Shown one piece after another: positions 35,943 through 45,413 of a DNA stretch of 64,000 nucleotides. The notes under the pieces were generated by a model. It did not search any database. It had not been told where the DNA came from and was given only the letters and a program-made list of their open reading frames with translations. The first letter of the stretch is position 1; each line of letters opens with the position of its first letter. Location: contig NZ_AUCM01000012.1 of NCBI RefSeq assembly GCF_000429765.1, forward strand, positions 36,604 through 100,603, in the 5' to 3' direction. Origin of the DNA: Gemmobacter nectariphilus DSM 15620 (GTDB lineage Bacteria > Pseudomonadota > Alphaproteobacteria > Rhodobacterales > Rhodobacteraceae). A program made the translations under genes and the position numbers.

Positions 35943-37826
35943 CTAGCGCCAGCCAGAGACCTTGGACATGCCCAGCACGCGCGCGCGCTTGCGCGGGTCG
36001 CTGTCGAACAGACCTGCCAGTTGTTCGGTCATCGCGCCGGCCAGCTGCTCGACATCGGTGATCGTCACCGCGCGTTCGTAATAGCGTGTCACGTCATGCC
36101 CGATGCCGATGGCGATCAGTTCCACCATCTTGCGCTTTTCGACCATGGCGATCACATCGCGCAGGTGCTTTTCCAGATAGCTGGCCGGGTTGACCGACAG
36201 CGTGCTGTCATCGACCGGGGCGCCGTCCGAGATCACCATCAGGATCTTGCGCTGCTCGCGCCGGGCCAGCATCCGGCGGTGCGCCCATTCCAGCGCCTCG
36301 CCGTCGATGTTTTCCTTGAGCAGGCCCTCTTTCATCATCAGGCCAAGGTTGTCGCGGGTGCGCCGCCAGGGCGAATCCGCCGACTTGTAGATGATGTGGC
36401 GCAGATCGTTCAGCCGGCCCGGCTGTTGCGGGCGCCCTTCGGCAAGCCATTTCTCGCGGCTTTGGCCGCCTTTCCAGGCGCGGGTGGTGAAACCCAGAAT
36501 CTCGACCTTGACCGCGCAGCGTTCCAGCGTGCGGGCCAGCACGTCGGCGCAGATCGCCGCGATGGAAATGGGCCGGCCGCGCATCGACCCCGAATTGTCC
36601 AGAAGCAGCGTCACCACCGTATCGCGGAACTCGGTGTCCTTTTCCATCTTGAAGGACAAGGGCGTCGTCGGGTTGGCGACCACACGGGCCAGGCGGCCGG
36701 CATCCAGCGTGCCCTCTTCAAGGTCGAACAGCCAGCTGCGGTTCTGCTGCGCCTGCAGGCGGCGTTGCAGCTTGTTGGCCAGCCGGCTGACGGCGCCCTT
36801 CAGCGGCTCCAGCTGCTGGTCCAGATAGGCGCGCAGGCGTTCCAGTTCCGCAGGTTCGGCCAGATCCTCGGCGCGGATTTCCTCGTCGAACTGCAGGGTA
36901 AAGGCGCGATAGTTCGGGTCGGCATCCGACAGCGCGGGGGGCGGGGGCGGCTCGGGCGGGGCGTCGGGGGCCGGGTTGTCGGCCTCTTCCATCTCGTCCA
37001 GATCGTCGCTTTCCTCGGTCGAGACCTGGGCCTGCGCCGCGTCCTGCTGGTCTTCCTGGCTGCGCTCGGGGTCGGCGTCGCCTTCCTCGTCTTCCTGTTC
37101 CTCTTCGGACCCGGCGTTGTCGGGGTTGTCGTCCTCTTCGCCCTCTTCCTCGGACTCGTCCTGATTGTCGTTCTGGTCCGGGTCGTCGCCCAGCTGATCG
37201 CCATAGCCCAGATCGGCGATCACCTGCCGGGCCAGCCGGGCAAAGGCCGCCTGATCGGACAGCACGTCATCCATGTTTTCCAGCGTGCCGCCAGCCTGCG
37301 CCTCGATGAAGCCGCGCCACAGATCCATCACGTTCTGTGCCCCGCGCGGCAGCGGGCGGCCGGTGGCCAGGCTGCGCACCAGATAGCCCGCCGCCACCGC
37401 CAGCGGCGCATCCGAGGCCTGGGTGATCTGGCCATAGCCCTTGCGGTCTGCCTCGGCCGCGATCTTGGCGTCGATGTTGATCGCCGTGCCGGGCATGGCG
37501 CGGGCGCCCACCGCCTCGCAGCGCGCGGTTTCCATCGCCTCGTAGATGTCGCGCGCCAGCTGGCCGGTCGGCATGTAGCGGCCGGCCGTCGCCTCGTCGT
37601 GATACTTGTGGCGCAGGGCAAAGGCATCGGCCGTGCCGCGCGCCAGCAGAACCTCGTCCCGCGTCATGCGGCGCGAGACCTGCGGCAGGCGCATCGTGTC
37701 CTTGGTCATCCCCGCCGGGTCGACCGAATAGGTCACGGTCAGGTCGGGGTCATCCGCCATGGTCCGCGTTGCCTCGGCCAGGGCCTTCTTGAAGGGATCA
37801 GCGGGGTTGTCGGCGGGCTGTTTCAT
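35943..37826 (-). CDS. cobT: Aerobic cobaltochelatase subunit CobT
   Basis: CobT is the integrin-like subunit that, with AAA+ CobS and catalytic CobN, inserts cobalt into hydrogenobyrinate a,c-diamide in aerobic cobalamin synthesis. The 627-residue protein has an N-terminal helical domain, a very acidic low-complexity linker near residues 210-300 (for example [20 protein letters not shown]), and a C-terminal von Willebrand A domain with a MIDAS motif DNSGSM near residue 410. The ATG at 37824-37826 is used; further open frame upstream overlaps the flavin reductase gene. cobS lies about 2 kb away on the same strand. Confidence 0.95.
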   Translation of the reverse strand: MKQPADNPADPFKKALAEATRTMADDPDLTVTYSVDPAGMTKDTMRLPQVSRRMTRDEVLLARGTADAFALRHKYHDEATAGRYMPTGQLARDIYEAMETARCEAVGARAMPGTAINIDAKIAAEADRKGYGQITQASDAPLAVAAGYLVRSLATGRPLPRGAQNVMDLWRGFIEAQAGGTLENMDDVLSDQAAFARLARQVIADLGYGDQLGDDPDQNDNQDESEEEGEEDDNPDNAGSEEEQEDEEGDADPERSQEDQQDAAQAQVSTEESDDLDEMEEADNPAPDAPPEPPPPPALSDADPNYRAFTLQFDEEIRAEDLAEPAELERLRAYLDQQLEPLKGAVSRLANKLQRRLQAQQNRSWLFDLEEGTLDAGRLARVVANPTTPLSFKMEKDTEFRDTVVTLLLDNSGSMRGRPISIAAICADVLARTLERCAVKVEILGFTTRAWKGGQSREKWLAEGRPQQPGRLNDLRHIIYKSADSPWRRTRDNLGLMMKEGLLKENIDGEALEWAHRRMLARREQRKILMVISDGAPVDDSTLSVNPASYLEKHLRDVIAMVEKRKMVELIAIGIGHDVTRYYERAVTITDVEQLAGAMTEQLAGLFDSDPRKRARVLGMSKVSGWR

Positions 37827-38006
37827 GGCCCGAACAATACACCCGGCAGAGCCAAGCGCAAGGATGCGTATGCGGCGGTTTTTCCTGCCAAGGGGCAGCT
37901 TCGTGCACAGATGCACAGAAGGGGGGCCGTTGCAGCGAATTGAACAAATGCCGGCCCGGGTGCAGATCCAGCCCACACGCATCAACCCGCGACAAGGATT
38001 GCCAGA

Positions 38007-38591
38007 ATGTCCAAGCTCAAGATCGCCGTCATCATCGGCTCGACCCGTCCGACCCGCTTTGCCGACATCCCCGCCAAGTGGATCCTGGATCAGGCCAATG
38101 CCGTTCCGGAAATCGAGGCGGAAATCGTCGACCTGCGCGACTTCCCGCTGCCGTTCTTCGACGAGGCTGCCTCGAACCTGTGGGCGCCGTCGCAGAACGA
38201 AGTGGCCGTCGCCTGGCAGAAGAAGATCGCCAGCTATGACGGCTACATCTTCGTGGTCGCCGAATACAACCACTCGATCACCGGCGCGCTGAAGAACGCG
38301 CTGGACCAGTCCTATGTCGACTGGAACAAGAAGGCCTTTGGTGCCATCGCCTATGGCGCGATGGGCGGTGCCCGTGCGCTGGAGCATCTGCGCGCCATCG
38401 GGATCGAGCTGCACATGGCCTCGACCCGCTCGGCGGTTCACATTGCGACCGGCGATTTCTTCAAGGTCCACCCGGGCTTTGGCGGCTCGGGCAACCTGGC
38501 CGACATCGAAGCCTCGATCGCGCCGAGCGCCAAGGCCATGCTCGAAGAGCTGGTGTTCTGGGCAGGTGCCGCCAAGGCCGCACGCGGCTGA
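38007..38591 (+). CDS. NADPH-dependent FMN reductase family protein
   Basis: A 194-residue flavodoxin-fold protein that binds FMN and reduces flavin or a quinone-like acceptor with NADPH. The phosphate-binding loop is [17 protein letters not shown] at the N-terminus, and [19 protein letters not shown] is the family's second FMN-binding signature. It stands alone on the plus strand between cobT and cobS-side genes, with its own terminator. In R. sphaeroides-type genomes, flavin reductases of this family sometimes serve cobalamin synthesis (CobR-like roles), but that is not shown here. Confidence 0.88.
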   Translation: MSKLKIAVIIGSTRPTRFADIPAKWILDQANAVPEIEAEIVDLRDFPLPFFDEAASNLWAPSQNEVAVAWQKKIASYDGYIFVVAEYNHSITGALKNALDQSYVDWNKKAFGAIAYGAMGGARALEHLRAIGIELHMASTRSAVHIATGDFFKVHPGFGGSGNLADIEASIAPSAKAMLEELVFWAGAAKAARG

Positions 38592-38614
38592 ATTTCCCTG
38601 TGAGTACGAGTGCG

Positions 38615-38639
38615 AAGGGGCGGTCCACCGCCCCTTTTT
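38615..38639 (+). terminator. Rho-independent terminator after the flavin reductase gene
   Basis: AAGGGGCGGT / ACCGCCCCTT stem closing on CC (an open loop of GTCCAC is more realistic), followed by TTT. It is 23 bp past the stop and overlaps the start of the convergent gene's 3' end region. Confidence 0.8.
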
Positions 38640-39023
38640 CTATGAAAGACCAAGGATCGCGGCGCAGTCGCGCTCCAGCCGCAGGGCCTGACGGCGGGCA
38701 GCCTCGTTGCGCCCGAAGGCGGCTGCCTGAAGCAGCGCGGCATGGGCGTGTTTGGCCTCGATGCGCAGCGACAGGGCAAGCGGCGCCTCGGCCGGGGCCG
38801 AGGCCGCCTCGACCAGGTCCAGCATCCGGGCGCGCAAGGCCTCGGTGCGGTCCGAGGCTGGCGGATCGGTCAGCCATTGATGCTCCATCAGCGCCGACAG
38901 CCGCCCGGCGCATTGGGCAAAGCGGTAAAGCGGGGATTCGCGGTCCAGCAGGGTCTGTCCGGCGCCTGCAAGCGGCGTCAGGGCAAGGCAGGCCACGACG
39001 GGAAAAGTTCGCAAACCGCACAT
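38640..39023 (-). CDS. Hypothetical exported protein
   Basis: A 127-residue product with a signal peptide (FPVVACLALTPLAGAGQ) and a helical, alanine- and arginine-rich body containing two further cysteines (FAQCAGRLSALMEHQWL and LERDCAAILGL). I recognise no family. The mature part is about 105 residues and soluble. It abuts the terminator of the convergent flavin reductase gene. The reading frame and signal peptide make a real gene likely. Confidence 0.65.
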   Translation of the reverse strand: MCGLRTFPVVACLALTPLAGAGQTLLDRESPLYRFAQCAGRLSALMEHQWLTDPPASDRTEALRARMLDLVEAASAPAEAPLALSLRIEAKHAHAALLQAAAFGRNEAARRQALRLERDCAAILGLS

Positions 39024-39108
39024 GATTGCATCATGCGCGCGAAATTGCCGCCGATCAATTGGTCAGTCTGGAAACTTTTGCGACATCATGCCCGTCTGGC
39101 GGGGCAAG

Positions 39109-39792
39109 TCAGATCGCAACCTCGTCCAGCGACACCTCGCCCCGCGCAAGGCGGGCCAGCAGGGCGACATGCACATCCAGCGCGTCGATCACGGGATAGC
39201 CCGTGTCCTGCCCGTCAAAGGCAAGGTTCAGGTCGGTCCCCGCCAGCACCACCGCATCGGCGCCGGCAGCGATCATCCGCGCGCCTGCGTCCAGAAAGGT
39301 TGCCCGCTGGTCCGCCAGGCAGGTGCCGGCAACCGCAACATCCTGATAGGTCTGGCCCAGATGGTCGATCTCGTCCTCGAGGGCGATGGCGCGGGTGCGG
39401 GTCAGCTGGCCATACAGCCGGGTCCGCATCACGACACGGGTGCCCAGCAGGCCGACACAGCCGATCCCTTGCGCAGCAAAGAAATCATCCAGCGGCGCGA
39501 CCGCCGAAACCACCGGCAAGGGCGACAGCGCGGCGAATTCGCGGGCACAGAAATGCGCGCCAAGCGAGGTCAGCGCCACACAGTCGCACCCGGCCCCCTT
39601 CAGGCTTTCGGCCAGCGGCAGGAAGGCGCGGGCCTGTTCCTCGCGCCGGTCGGCAAGGTTGTTGCGGATGAGGTTCTGAATGTCGCCATGCGCGATGGTC
39701 AACGGAAACGGCCCGCCGACGGCCGCCGTCAGGCGTTGGTAATAGACCACGGTTGCGGCAACGCCGATGCCGCCGATCAGCCCGATATGCAT
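39109..39792 (-). CDS. Aspartate/glutamate racemase family protein lacking both catalytic cysteines
   Basis: A 227-residue protein with the racemase fold seen in MHIGLIGGIGVAATVVYYQRL at the start and the terminal helix ALDVHVALLARLARGE. PLP-independent racemases use two cysteines, usually within C(T/A)NT and GCTE. Here the first site reads CVALTSLGAH with Thr75 in place, and the second reads LAGTD with Gly185, so neither canonical cysteine is present by eye alignment. Some racemases carry Thr at the first site, but loss of the second is unusual. It may have another activity. It is 70 bp from cobS. Confidence 0.75.
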   Translation of the reverse strand: MHIGLIGGIGVAATVVYYQRLTAAVGGPFPLTIAHGDIQNLIRNNLADRREEQARAFLPLAESLKGAGCDCVALTSLGAHFCAREFAALSPLPVVSAVAPLDDFFAAQGIGCVGLLGTRVVMRTRLYGQLTRTRAIALEDEIDHLGQTYQDVAVAGTCLADQRATFLDAGARMIAAGADAVVLAGTDLNLAFDGQDTGYPVIDALDVHVALLARLARGEVSLDEVAI

Positions 39793-39862
39793 GACTTCCC
39801 CCAACGAAAAGGGGGCGCGAAACCGCACCCCCCGAAGACGTTCCAGCCGCAAGCGGCCGCGA

Positions 39863-40849
39863 TCACTTCATCGCCTGGCTGGCCGCCGATTCCGGCAGTT
39901 CCTCGCCAAAGCAGCGCTGATAGAATTCCGCCACGGTCTGGCGTTCCAGCTCGTCGCATTTGTTCAGGAACGACAGCCGGAAGGCATAGCCGACATTGCG
40001 GAAGATCTCGGCGTTCTGGGCCCAGTTCAGCACGGTGCGCGGCGACATGACGGTCGAGAGGTTGCCGTTCATGAAGGCCGTGCGCGTGAGGTCCGCAACA
40101 GTCACCATCTGGCTGATGGTCTTGCGGCCCTTTTCGTTGTTGTAATGCGGGTTCTTGGCCAGGATGATCGCGGCTTCGGCATCATGCGACAGATAGTTCA
40201 GTGTCGCCACCAGGCTCCAGCGGTCCATCTGCGCCTGGTTGATCTGCTGCGTGCCGTGATAAAGGCCGGTGGTGTCGCCCAGACCCACGGTATTCGCGGT
40301 GGCGAACAGGCGGAAATAGGGGTTCGGGGTGATGATCTCGTTCTGGTCCAGCAGCGTCAGCTTGCCATCATGTTCCAACACGCGCTGGATCACGAACATC
40401 ACGTCCGCGCGGCCGGCATCGTATTCGTCGAACACGATGGCAACGGGGTTGCGCAGCGCCCAGGGCAGGATGCCTTCGTGGAATTCGGTGACCTGCTTGC
40501 CATCCTTGAGCTTGATGGCGTCCTTGCCGATCAGGTCGATCCTGCTGATGTGGCTGTCAAGGTTGACGCGCACGCAGGGCCAGTTCAGCCGCGCGGCGAC
40601 CTGTTCGATATGGGTCGATTTGCCGGTGCCGTGATAGCCCTGGATCATCACGCGGCGGTTGTAGGCAAAGCCGGCAAGGATGGCGAGCGTGGTATCGGGG
40701 TCGAACTTGTAGGTCGGATCGATTTCCGGCACACGGTCGGTGCGTTCTTCGAAGGCCTTGACCTTCATGTCGGTGTCGATCCCGAAGACCTCGCGGACCG
40801 AGATTTCCTCGGTCGGTTTCACGCCCGTATAAGCCATGCCATCCGCCAT
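39863..40849 (-). CDS. cobS: Aerobic cobaltochelatase subunit CobS
   Basis: CobS is the AAA+ ATPase ring that drives cobalt insertion with CobT and CobN. The 328-residue protein has Walker [10 protein letters not shown] (residues 71-79), Walker [13 protein letters not shown], and the sensor region [17 protein letters not shown]. The C-terminal [16 protein letters not shown] and [11 protein letters not shown] tail are typical of CobS. cobN is not in the window. Three genes lie between cobS and cobT, whereas they are often closer together. Confidence 0.96.
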   Translation of the reverse strand: MADGMAYTGVKPTEEISVREVFGIDTDMKVKAFEERTDRVPEIDPTYKFDPDTTLAILAGFAYNRRVMIQGYHGTGKSTHIEQVAARLNWPCVRVNLDSHISRIDLIGKDAIKLKDGKQVTEFHEGILPWALRNPVAIVFDEYDAGRADVMFVIQRVLEHDGKLTLLDQNEIITPNPYFRLFATANTVGLGDTTGLYHGTQQINQAQMDRWSLVATLNYLSHDAEAAIILAKNPHYNNEKGRKTISQMVTVADLTRTAFMNGNLSTVMSPRTVLNWAQNAEIFRNVGYAFRLSFLNKCDELERQTVAEFYQRCFGEELPESAASQAMK

Positions 40850-40946
40850 TCGTTCCGTCCCGCCCCTTTGGCGTCTTGCGGTTTGTGGAACATATCGGCG
40901 AGGGGTGCAAGGGGAAGGCGGCGCGAAAGCGGGCGGGCGGGGAAAA

Positions 40947-41015
40947 GGGGGCCTTCCGCCCCCTCTGCGCGCAGGCGCGCATTCACCCCCGAGGGTATTT
41001 GGAAAAAGGCAAAGC
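40947..41015 (+). repeat. Intergenic GGATATTT repeat, copy 11 (variant)
   Basis: Hairpin GGGGGC/GCCCCC (40947-40963), then CACCCCCGAGGGTATTT and a GGAAAAAGGCAAAG tail. It lies between pssA and cobS, opposite to their transcription. Confidence 0.7.
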
Positions 41016-41024
41016 GAACGACGT

Positions 41025-41741
41025 TCAGAACCGGCGGTGGCGCACGGCCTGCCACAGGACGACCAGCAGATAGGCGAGCCCGAGTGCGAACATCAGCAGC
41101 CAGAACCGGCTGAGCATGAGCCCGACCAGAAGTGCCGCGCCCACCAGCACATAGACCGCCTTGTCGCGCGGCACCCGCAGGCCCTTGGCGGACGGGGTGG
41201 GAATGCGGCTGACCATCAGCACCCCGACCAGTCCCAGCCAGAGCGCGACCAGGACGGGTGCGTCGTGCAGATCGGCAATGCCGGCAAAGGTCGCGAAGAT
41301 CGGCAGCAGCGCAAGGCCTGCCCCGGCCGGGGCCGGCACGCCGACGAAGTGGCGCGGGGCATCGGGCGTTGCGCGCATCACGTTGAACCGCGCCAGGCGC
41401 AGGCAGCAGCAGATCGCATAGACCAGCGCAAAGACCCAGCCGAAGCCCGGATCCTCGGTCATGCCGAAGCGAAAGACGATGATCGCCGGGGCGACGCCGA
41501 AGCAGACAAAATCCGACAGCGAATCCAGTTCGGCGCCGATCTGGCTGGTGGCGCGCAGGCGGCGGGCGACCAGCCCGTCCAGCCCGTCGATCAGCGCGGC
41601 AAAGACGATCAGTCCGGTCGCCAGCGAAAAGCGCGCGTCAAAGGAAAACCGGATCGCCGTCAGCCCGGCACAGAGGCCCAGGATGGTGATCAGGTTCGGC
41701 ACCAGCAGCAGGAACGGCAAGGATTCGCGTCGGTTCGCCAT
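41025..41741 (-). CDS. pssA: CDP-diacylglycerol--serine O-phosphatidyltransferase
   Basis: This membrane enzyme makes phosphatidylserine from CDP-diacylglycerol and serine. The 238-residue protein has the CDP-alcohol phosphotransferase motif spread over [15 protein letters not shown] and [14 protein letters not shown] (the DG...R...G...D...D pattern), and about seven membrane helices. It begins 3 bp past the psd stop, so the phosphatidylethanolamine branch is one operon. Confidence 0.93.
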   Translation of the reverse strand: MANRRESLPFLLLVPNLITILGLCAGLTAIRFSFDARFSLATGLIVFAALIDGLDGLVARRLRATSQIGAELDSLSDFVCFGVAPAIIVFRFGMTEDPGFGWVFALVYAICCCLRLARFNVMRATPDAPRHFVGVPAPAGAGLALLPIFATFAGIADLHDAPVLVALWLGLVGVLMVSRIPTPSAKGLRVPRDKAVYVLVGAALLVGLMLSRFWLLMFALGLAYLLVVLWQAVRHRRF

Positions 41742-41744
41742 GGG

Positions 41745-42446
41745 TCAGATCATCCGGGCGCGGCGCGGCGCGGGGCCGGCGGTCAGATCGGCAAGGATGG
41801 TCTCGCCTGCCACCGCCTTCTGGCCCACCGCCACCAGGGGCGCGACACCATCAGGCAGATAGACATCGACGCGCGAGCCAAAGCGGATGAGGCCAAAGCG
41901 CTCGCCCGTGTCCAGCGCCTGCCCGGTCTGCGCCCAGCACAGGATGCGACGCGCGACCAGGCCCGCGATCTGCACCACGCCCACCTCGCGCCCGTCGTCC
42001 AGCGTCAGCACAAGGCCGTTGCGTTCGTTGTCGAGCGAGGCCTTGTCGAGCGAGGCATTGAGGAACTTGCCTTCGACATAGGCGAGCTTGGTGACGGTGC
42101 CGCCGATCGGGGCGCGGTTCACATGGCAGTCGAACACATCCATGAACACCGAGATGCGGGTCAGTTCAGCCGCCTGCATCCCAAGTTCGGGCGGGGTCGG
42201 CACGCGCTCGATCATCTGGACGACGCCATCGGCGGGGCTGACCACCAGACCGGCCTGTTGGGGAACCGCGCGCTGCGGGTCGCGGAAGAAGGCAAGGCAC
42301 CAGATGGTCAGCACGGTGCCGATCCAGCCCAGCGGCTCCCACAGCAGGAAGAGCACCAAGGTGACCACGGCGAAGATCGCCACGAACTTGCGCCCCTCGG
42401 GGTGAAGGCGAACCTTCATCCGGGCGAATGCGGAACCGCCGGCCAT
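41745..42446 (-). CDS. psd: Phosphatidylserine decarboxylase proenzyme
   Basis: Psd converts phosphatidylserine to phosphatidylethanolamine at the inner membrane and cleaves itself to form a pyruvoyl group. The short 233-residue form is typical of alphaproteobacteria. The cleavage site is the GS in [15 protein letters not shown] near the C-terminus. An N-terminal membrane helix ([16 protein letters not shown]) and [13 protein letters not shown] and [13 protein letters not shown] are family segments. An AGGAG site precedes the ATG at 42444-42446. Confidence 0.95.
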   Translation of the reverse strand: MAGGSAFARMKVRLHPEGRKFVAIFAVVTLVLFLLWEPLGWIGTVLTIWCLAFFRDPQRAVPQQAGLVVSPADGVVQMIERVPTPPELGMQAAELTRISVFMDVFDCHVNRAPIGGTVTKLAYVEGKFLNASLDKASLDNERNGLVLTLDDGREVGVVQIAGLVARRILCWAQTGQALDTGERFGLIRFGSRVDVYLPDGVAPLVAVGQKAVAGETILADLTAGPAPRRARMI

Positions 42447-42498
42447 GCTGTCTCCTGTATCATGAGCGGTTGTGTTTAGCGGCGATTGGGGCGGCGGA

Positions 42499-43929
42499 TC
42501 AAGTCCCGGCAGTGGTCAGGCTGTCGAGAGGGGCGATCTGATCGGGGGTATGATCGGGCAAGGCGCACAGGATCCGCGCCTCGCGCAGCCACAGGCCGGC
42601 CTTGCGGCGCGGCGCCGGATCGGCGCCCGCATAGGACAGGCGGTAAAGGCGCTGGGGCGGCACCTCGCGGACAGGACCGAAGCGGGCAATGGCGGCCGTG
42701 CGGATCCAGCTGGCAAGGGCGGCTTCTTCGGCCGTGGTCAGCCCCTCGGTCGTGCGGGCCACCGGGACCAGCCTGTTGCCCGCGCGCACGGCAAAGGTGA
42801 GCGCCGCAAGCCCCTGCCCGCCTGGCGCAAGTTCGACATGGACCAGCACCGCATCGGTCGTGCGGGGTGGCGGCGGCCAGTCGTGCCAGGCTTCGGCAAG
42901 GCCCGCGTCATGGCGTCGCAGCCACAGACCGCCAGCAGCGCGGTGGCGGTGCAGCGCCTGCCAGTCGGGCGCCATCAGCGGCGGCGCCAAGGTCAGCGCG
43001 CGCCCGGCGCTGTCCGGCGCATCAGGCCAGGGGATGCCCGTCTGTATCAGCTGCGCGAGGCATTCACGGCGGTCTGATAAGGCGTGGTCGGCCAGCGGCT
43101 GGCCACGCCATTCCAGCAGATCAAGCGCGCGCAGCTGTCCGGGGCGGTCCTCGACGGCCTCGATCACGGTGCCCTCGGGCAGGCGCTGGACAAGGGTAGC
43201 CAGCTGGGGGCGGTCGGGGGTCATCAGGCGCCCGTCCTCGGCCCACAGATGCGCGGCGCCGGGGCGGCGGATCAGTTGCAGGCGGGGCCCCGCAGGGCGC
43301 GGCAGGGCAAGCCAGTCGCAGGCATGGCCGGTCGGTTCCAGGAAACGCGCCAGCGGGACAAAGCGACAGGGCGCATGGGCTGCACCTGCCGGTTGGGTCA
43401 GCGCGGCAAGGCCGGCCGCTGCGATCCAGCCCGCGGCAAGGCGCAGGGCGATGGTCGCCGCATCGGCGCCCCGCGCCATTGCCACGGCACGGGCAAGGAC
43501 CGGGGCGGGCAGCGTGGTGCGAAAGGTGCCGGTGGCCAGCCGGATCGCCGGCACGCGGGCCTCTGGTGGCAGTGGCGCCAGCTGCGCCAGGATCGCCGCC
43601 GCATCCGCCCCCGGCAGCGCGGCAAGATACCCTGTCAGCGACAGCCCTGACGGCGGGTCGGGCCATGGCAAGAGGTTCGCGATGGCCTCGGTAGTGCTGC
43701 CGGCAGTGGCTAGGCTGGCGTCGAACAGCCAGTCGGGGATCGCCTCGGCCGCGCAGGCCGCCCGGCGCAAGTCGGCAGGTGCGACGGCGCGGCGCGGGCG
43801 CTGGCCTGCCAGCAGGCCAAGGGTCACTGCGGCCTCGGCATCGTCCAGCCCTTGCAGGTGATTGGCCAGAAGGGCTGCGGGGTCGGCTTTGGTTTCGAGT
43901 GCGGCAAGAAGCGCGGCAAGGCGGATCAT
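42499..43929 (-). CDS. ATP-dependent DNA ligase-like protein without an adenylation motif
   Basis: A 476-residue protein in the position and layout of the ligase normally encoded with a ligase-associated exonuclease. The N-terminal helical DNA-binding domain and the C-terminal segments [11 protein letters not shown] (near residue 330) and [16 protein letters not shown] resemble that ligase family. The nucleotidyl-lysine motif (K-x-D-G) is replaced by LPRPAGPR at residues 209-216, so lysine is Arg or Pro and aspartate is Ala. The downstream lysine-rich W-K-W-K motif reads WHDWPPPPR. Ligation by the known mechanism is not expected. The frame is intact, so it is not a simple pseudogene. Confidence 0.72.
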   Translation of the reverse strand: MIRLAALLAALETKADPAALLANHLQGLDDAEAAVTLGLLAGQRPRRAVAPADLRRAACAAEAIPDWLFDASLATAGSTTEAIANLLPWPDPPSGLSLTGYLAALPGADAAAILAQLAPLPPEARVPAIRLATGTFRTTLPAPVLARAVAMARGADAATIALRLAAGWIAAAGLAALTQPAGAAHAPCRFVPLARFLEPTGHACDWLALPRPAGPRLQLIRRPGAAHLWAEDGRLMTPDRPQLATLVQRLPEGTVIEAVEDRPGQLRALDLLEWRGQPLADHALSDRRECLAQLIQTGIPWPDAPDSAGRALTLAPPLMAPDWQALHRHRAAGGLWLRRHDAGLAEAWHDWPPPPRTTDAVLVHVELAPGGQGLAALTFAVRAGNRLVPVARTTEGLTTAEEAALASWIRTAAIARFGPVREVPPQRLYRLSYAGADPAPRRKAGLWLREARILCALPDHTPDQIAPLDSLTTAGT

Positions 43930-44030
43930 CGTGGCCCCCTGCCCGGTTCCGTCCGTGCAGCCGGCCCTATCCGCCGGGGGCATCTGGCGGGCCGCCTGCG
44001 CTTGACGGGCCGCGGGCTTGCGGCTGGCCG

Positions 44031-44089
44031 CCGGGAGGGCTGTCTGCCCTCCCGGACCCTCCCGAGGATATTTGGGGACAGATGAAAGG
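44031..44089 (+). repeat. Intergenic GGATATTT repeat, copy 12
   Basis: Hairpin CCGGGAGGGC/GCCCTCCCGG (44031-44055), then ACCCTCCCGAGGATATTT and GGGGACAGATGAAAG. It lies between the ligase-like gene and the exonuclease gene, opposite to their transcription. Confidence 0.75.
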
Positions 44090-44113
44090 GGGGTGCAGCG
44101 AAAGGGCAGCAGG

Positions 44114-45082
44114 TCATGGCCGCGCAAGTCCCTGGGCCAGTGGCGCGGCGTCAAGCCCCTGGCTGCGCAGCCAGCCGGCAAGCGGCTGTTCGAACCCGTG
44201 GGTGACCAGAACGCGGCTGGCGCCGGTCGCGCGGATCGCGGCACCAAGGCCAGGCCAGTCGGCATGATCCGACAGCGCAAAGCCCGTGCCCCCGCCGCGT
44301 TGGCGGCGGGTGCCGCGCAGGGCCATCCAGCCCGAGGCCATGGCGGTGCGGGTGCCGGCGGGCAAGGCCGCCGAGGGCACAGCGATCAGCAAGGCACCTG
44401 GGGGCAACGGCCGGTCACCGGCCCAGGTTTCGGCGTCCGGCAGCCGGTAACCCGACGCGGCCAGCACCGCAGTGGCGGCCGCCGCACCAGGATGCAGCAG
44501 GACCGGCCCCGGCCCGGTCCCTGCCAGCAGGTGCAAGAGACGCTGCGCCTTGCCCAGCGCATAGGCCGCGATGGACACCGCCGCGCCCTCGGACGCGGCT
44601 GCAGCCCACCAGTGGCGGATCGCCTCGGCCAGCCGGGCCTGGGGTGCCCAGCGAAAGACCGGCAGGCCGAAGGTGCTTTCGGTGATGAAGGTGTGGCAGG
44701 CGACTGGCTCGAACGGTTCGGCAAGGCCATCGTCTTCGGTCTTGTAATCGCCCGAGACGACCCAGACCTCGCCGCCCACCTCGATGCGCAGCTGCGCGGC
44801 GCCGGGCAGATGGCCCGATGGATGCAGGCTGACCGTCGCGCCGCCGATCCGCAGGCGTTGACCGAAGGGCAGTTCCTGCACGGTTACCCTGCCCAGCCGC
44901 TGGCGCAGCATCGCCGCCGTGCCTGGGGTCGCCAGATAGGCCGCCGCGCCCGGGCGGGCGTGGTCGGAATGGGCATGGGTCACGATGGCCAGCGCCACCT
45001 TGCCCGACGGATCGACATGAAAGCCGCCCGCCGGGCAGCACAGCCCGTGCCGGTCACGGACAAGAAGGGGGTCGCGGATCAT
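44114..45082 (-). CDS. Ligase-associated DNA damage response exonuclease (metallo-beta-lactamase fold)
   Basis: A 322-residue metallo-beta-lactamase-fold protein of the beta-CASP/SNM1-like group, the usual genomic partner of the ligase that follows. The metal site is intact: THAHSDH (H36, H38, D40, H41), SGHLPGAAQL, and the phosphate-binding VSGDYKTEDDG, with ALSDHADW and VTHGFEQPL in the C-terminal part. The ATG at 45080-45082 gives the family length. It is expected to trim DNA ends in repair. It lies 184 bp upstream of the ligase-like gene on the same strand. Confidence 0.85.
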   Translation of the reverse strand: MIRDPLLVRDRHGLCCPAGGFHVDPSGKVALAIVTHAHSDHARPGAAAYLATPGTAAMLRQRLGRVTVQELPFGQRLRIGGATVSLHPSGHLPGAAQLRIEVGGEVWVVSGDYKTEDDGLAEPFEPVACHTFITESTFGLPVFRWAPQARLAEAIRHWWAAAASEGAAVSIAAYALGKAQRLLHLLAGTGPGPVLLHPGAAAATAVLAASGYRLPDAETWAGDRPLPPGALLIAVPSAALPAGTRTAMASGWMALRGTRRQRGGGTGFALSDHADWPGLGAAIRATGASRVLVTHGFEQPLAGWLRSQGLDAAPLAQGLARP

Positions 45083-45413
45083 CCGGACACCATAAATCCG
45101 CCTGGACAAAAAGGGAACAGCCTGAGACCGGGCCGCGCGCGGCCGCGCCTGCCGCGACCGGGCCAGCGCGGCCGGCAAGGACGGCCGGGCAAACCCTGCG
45201 GTCAAGATGCCGGTTTTTCACGCGCCAGCGCAGGATCAATCAGAGATCTGCCCAGTCCACAGGCAGGTCCGCAGCGCAAAACCTGAATGATCCATCAATT
45301 TCGCCTAAAATTTGCGCACCCGCCTGCAAGTCAGCCACATGCTGCCCGCGGGGGCTTGTCCTTTCGCGGCGTGCAGTGATTGACTGGACCCAAGGCGTGC
45401 ATCAGGGGGCATC
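45083..45413. other. Divergent intergenic stretch upstream of the Anbu operon
   Basis: No gene is seen. It must contain the promoters of the exonuclease gene (minus) and the Anbu operon (plus); a candidate for the latter is given separately. Confidence 0.45.
45283..45311 (+). promoter_or_regulatory. Candidate promoter of the Anbu operon
   Basis: CTGAAT (45283-45288) and TAAAAT (45306-45311) are 17 bp apart in a locally A+T-rich patch. The -35 match is weak. The leader would be about 95 nt. Confidence 0.3.
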
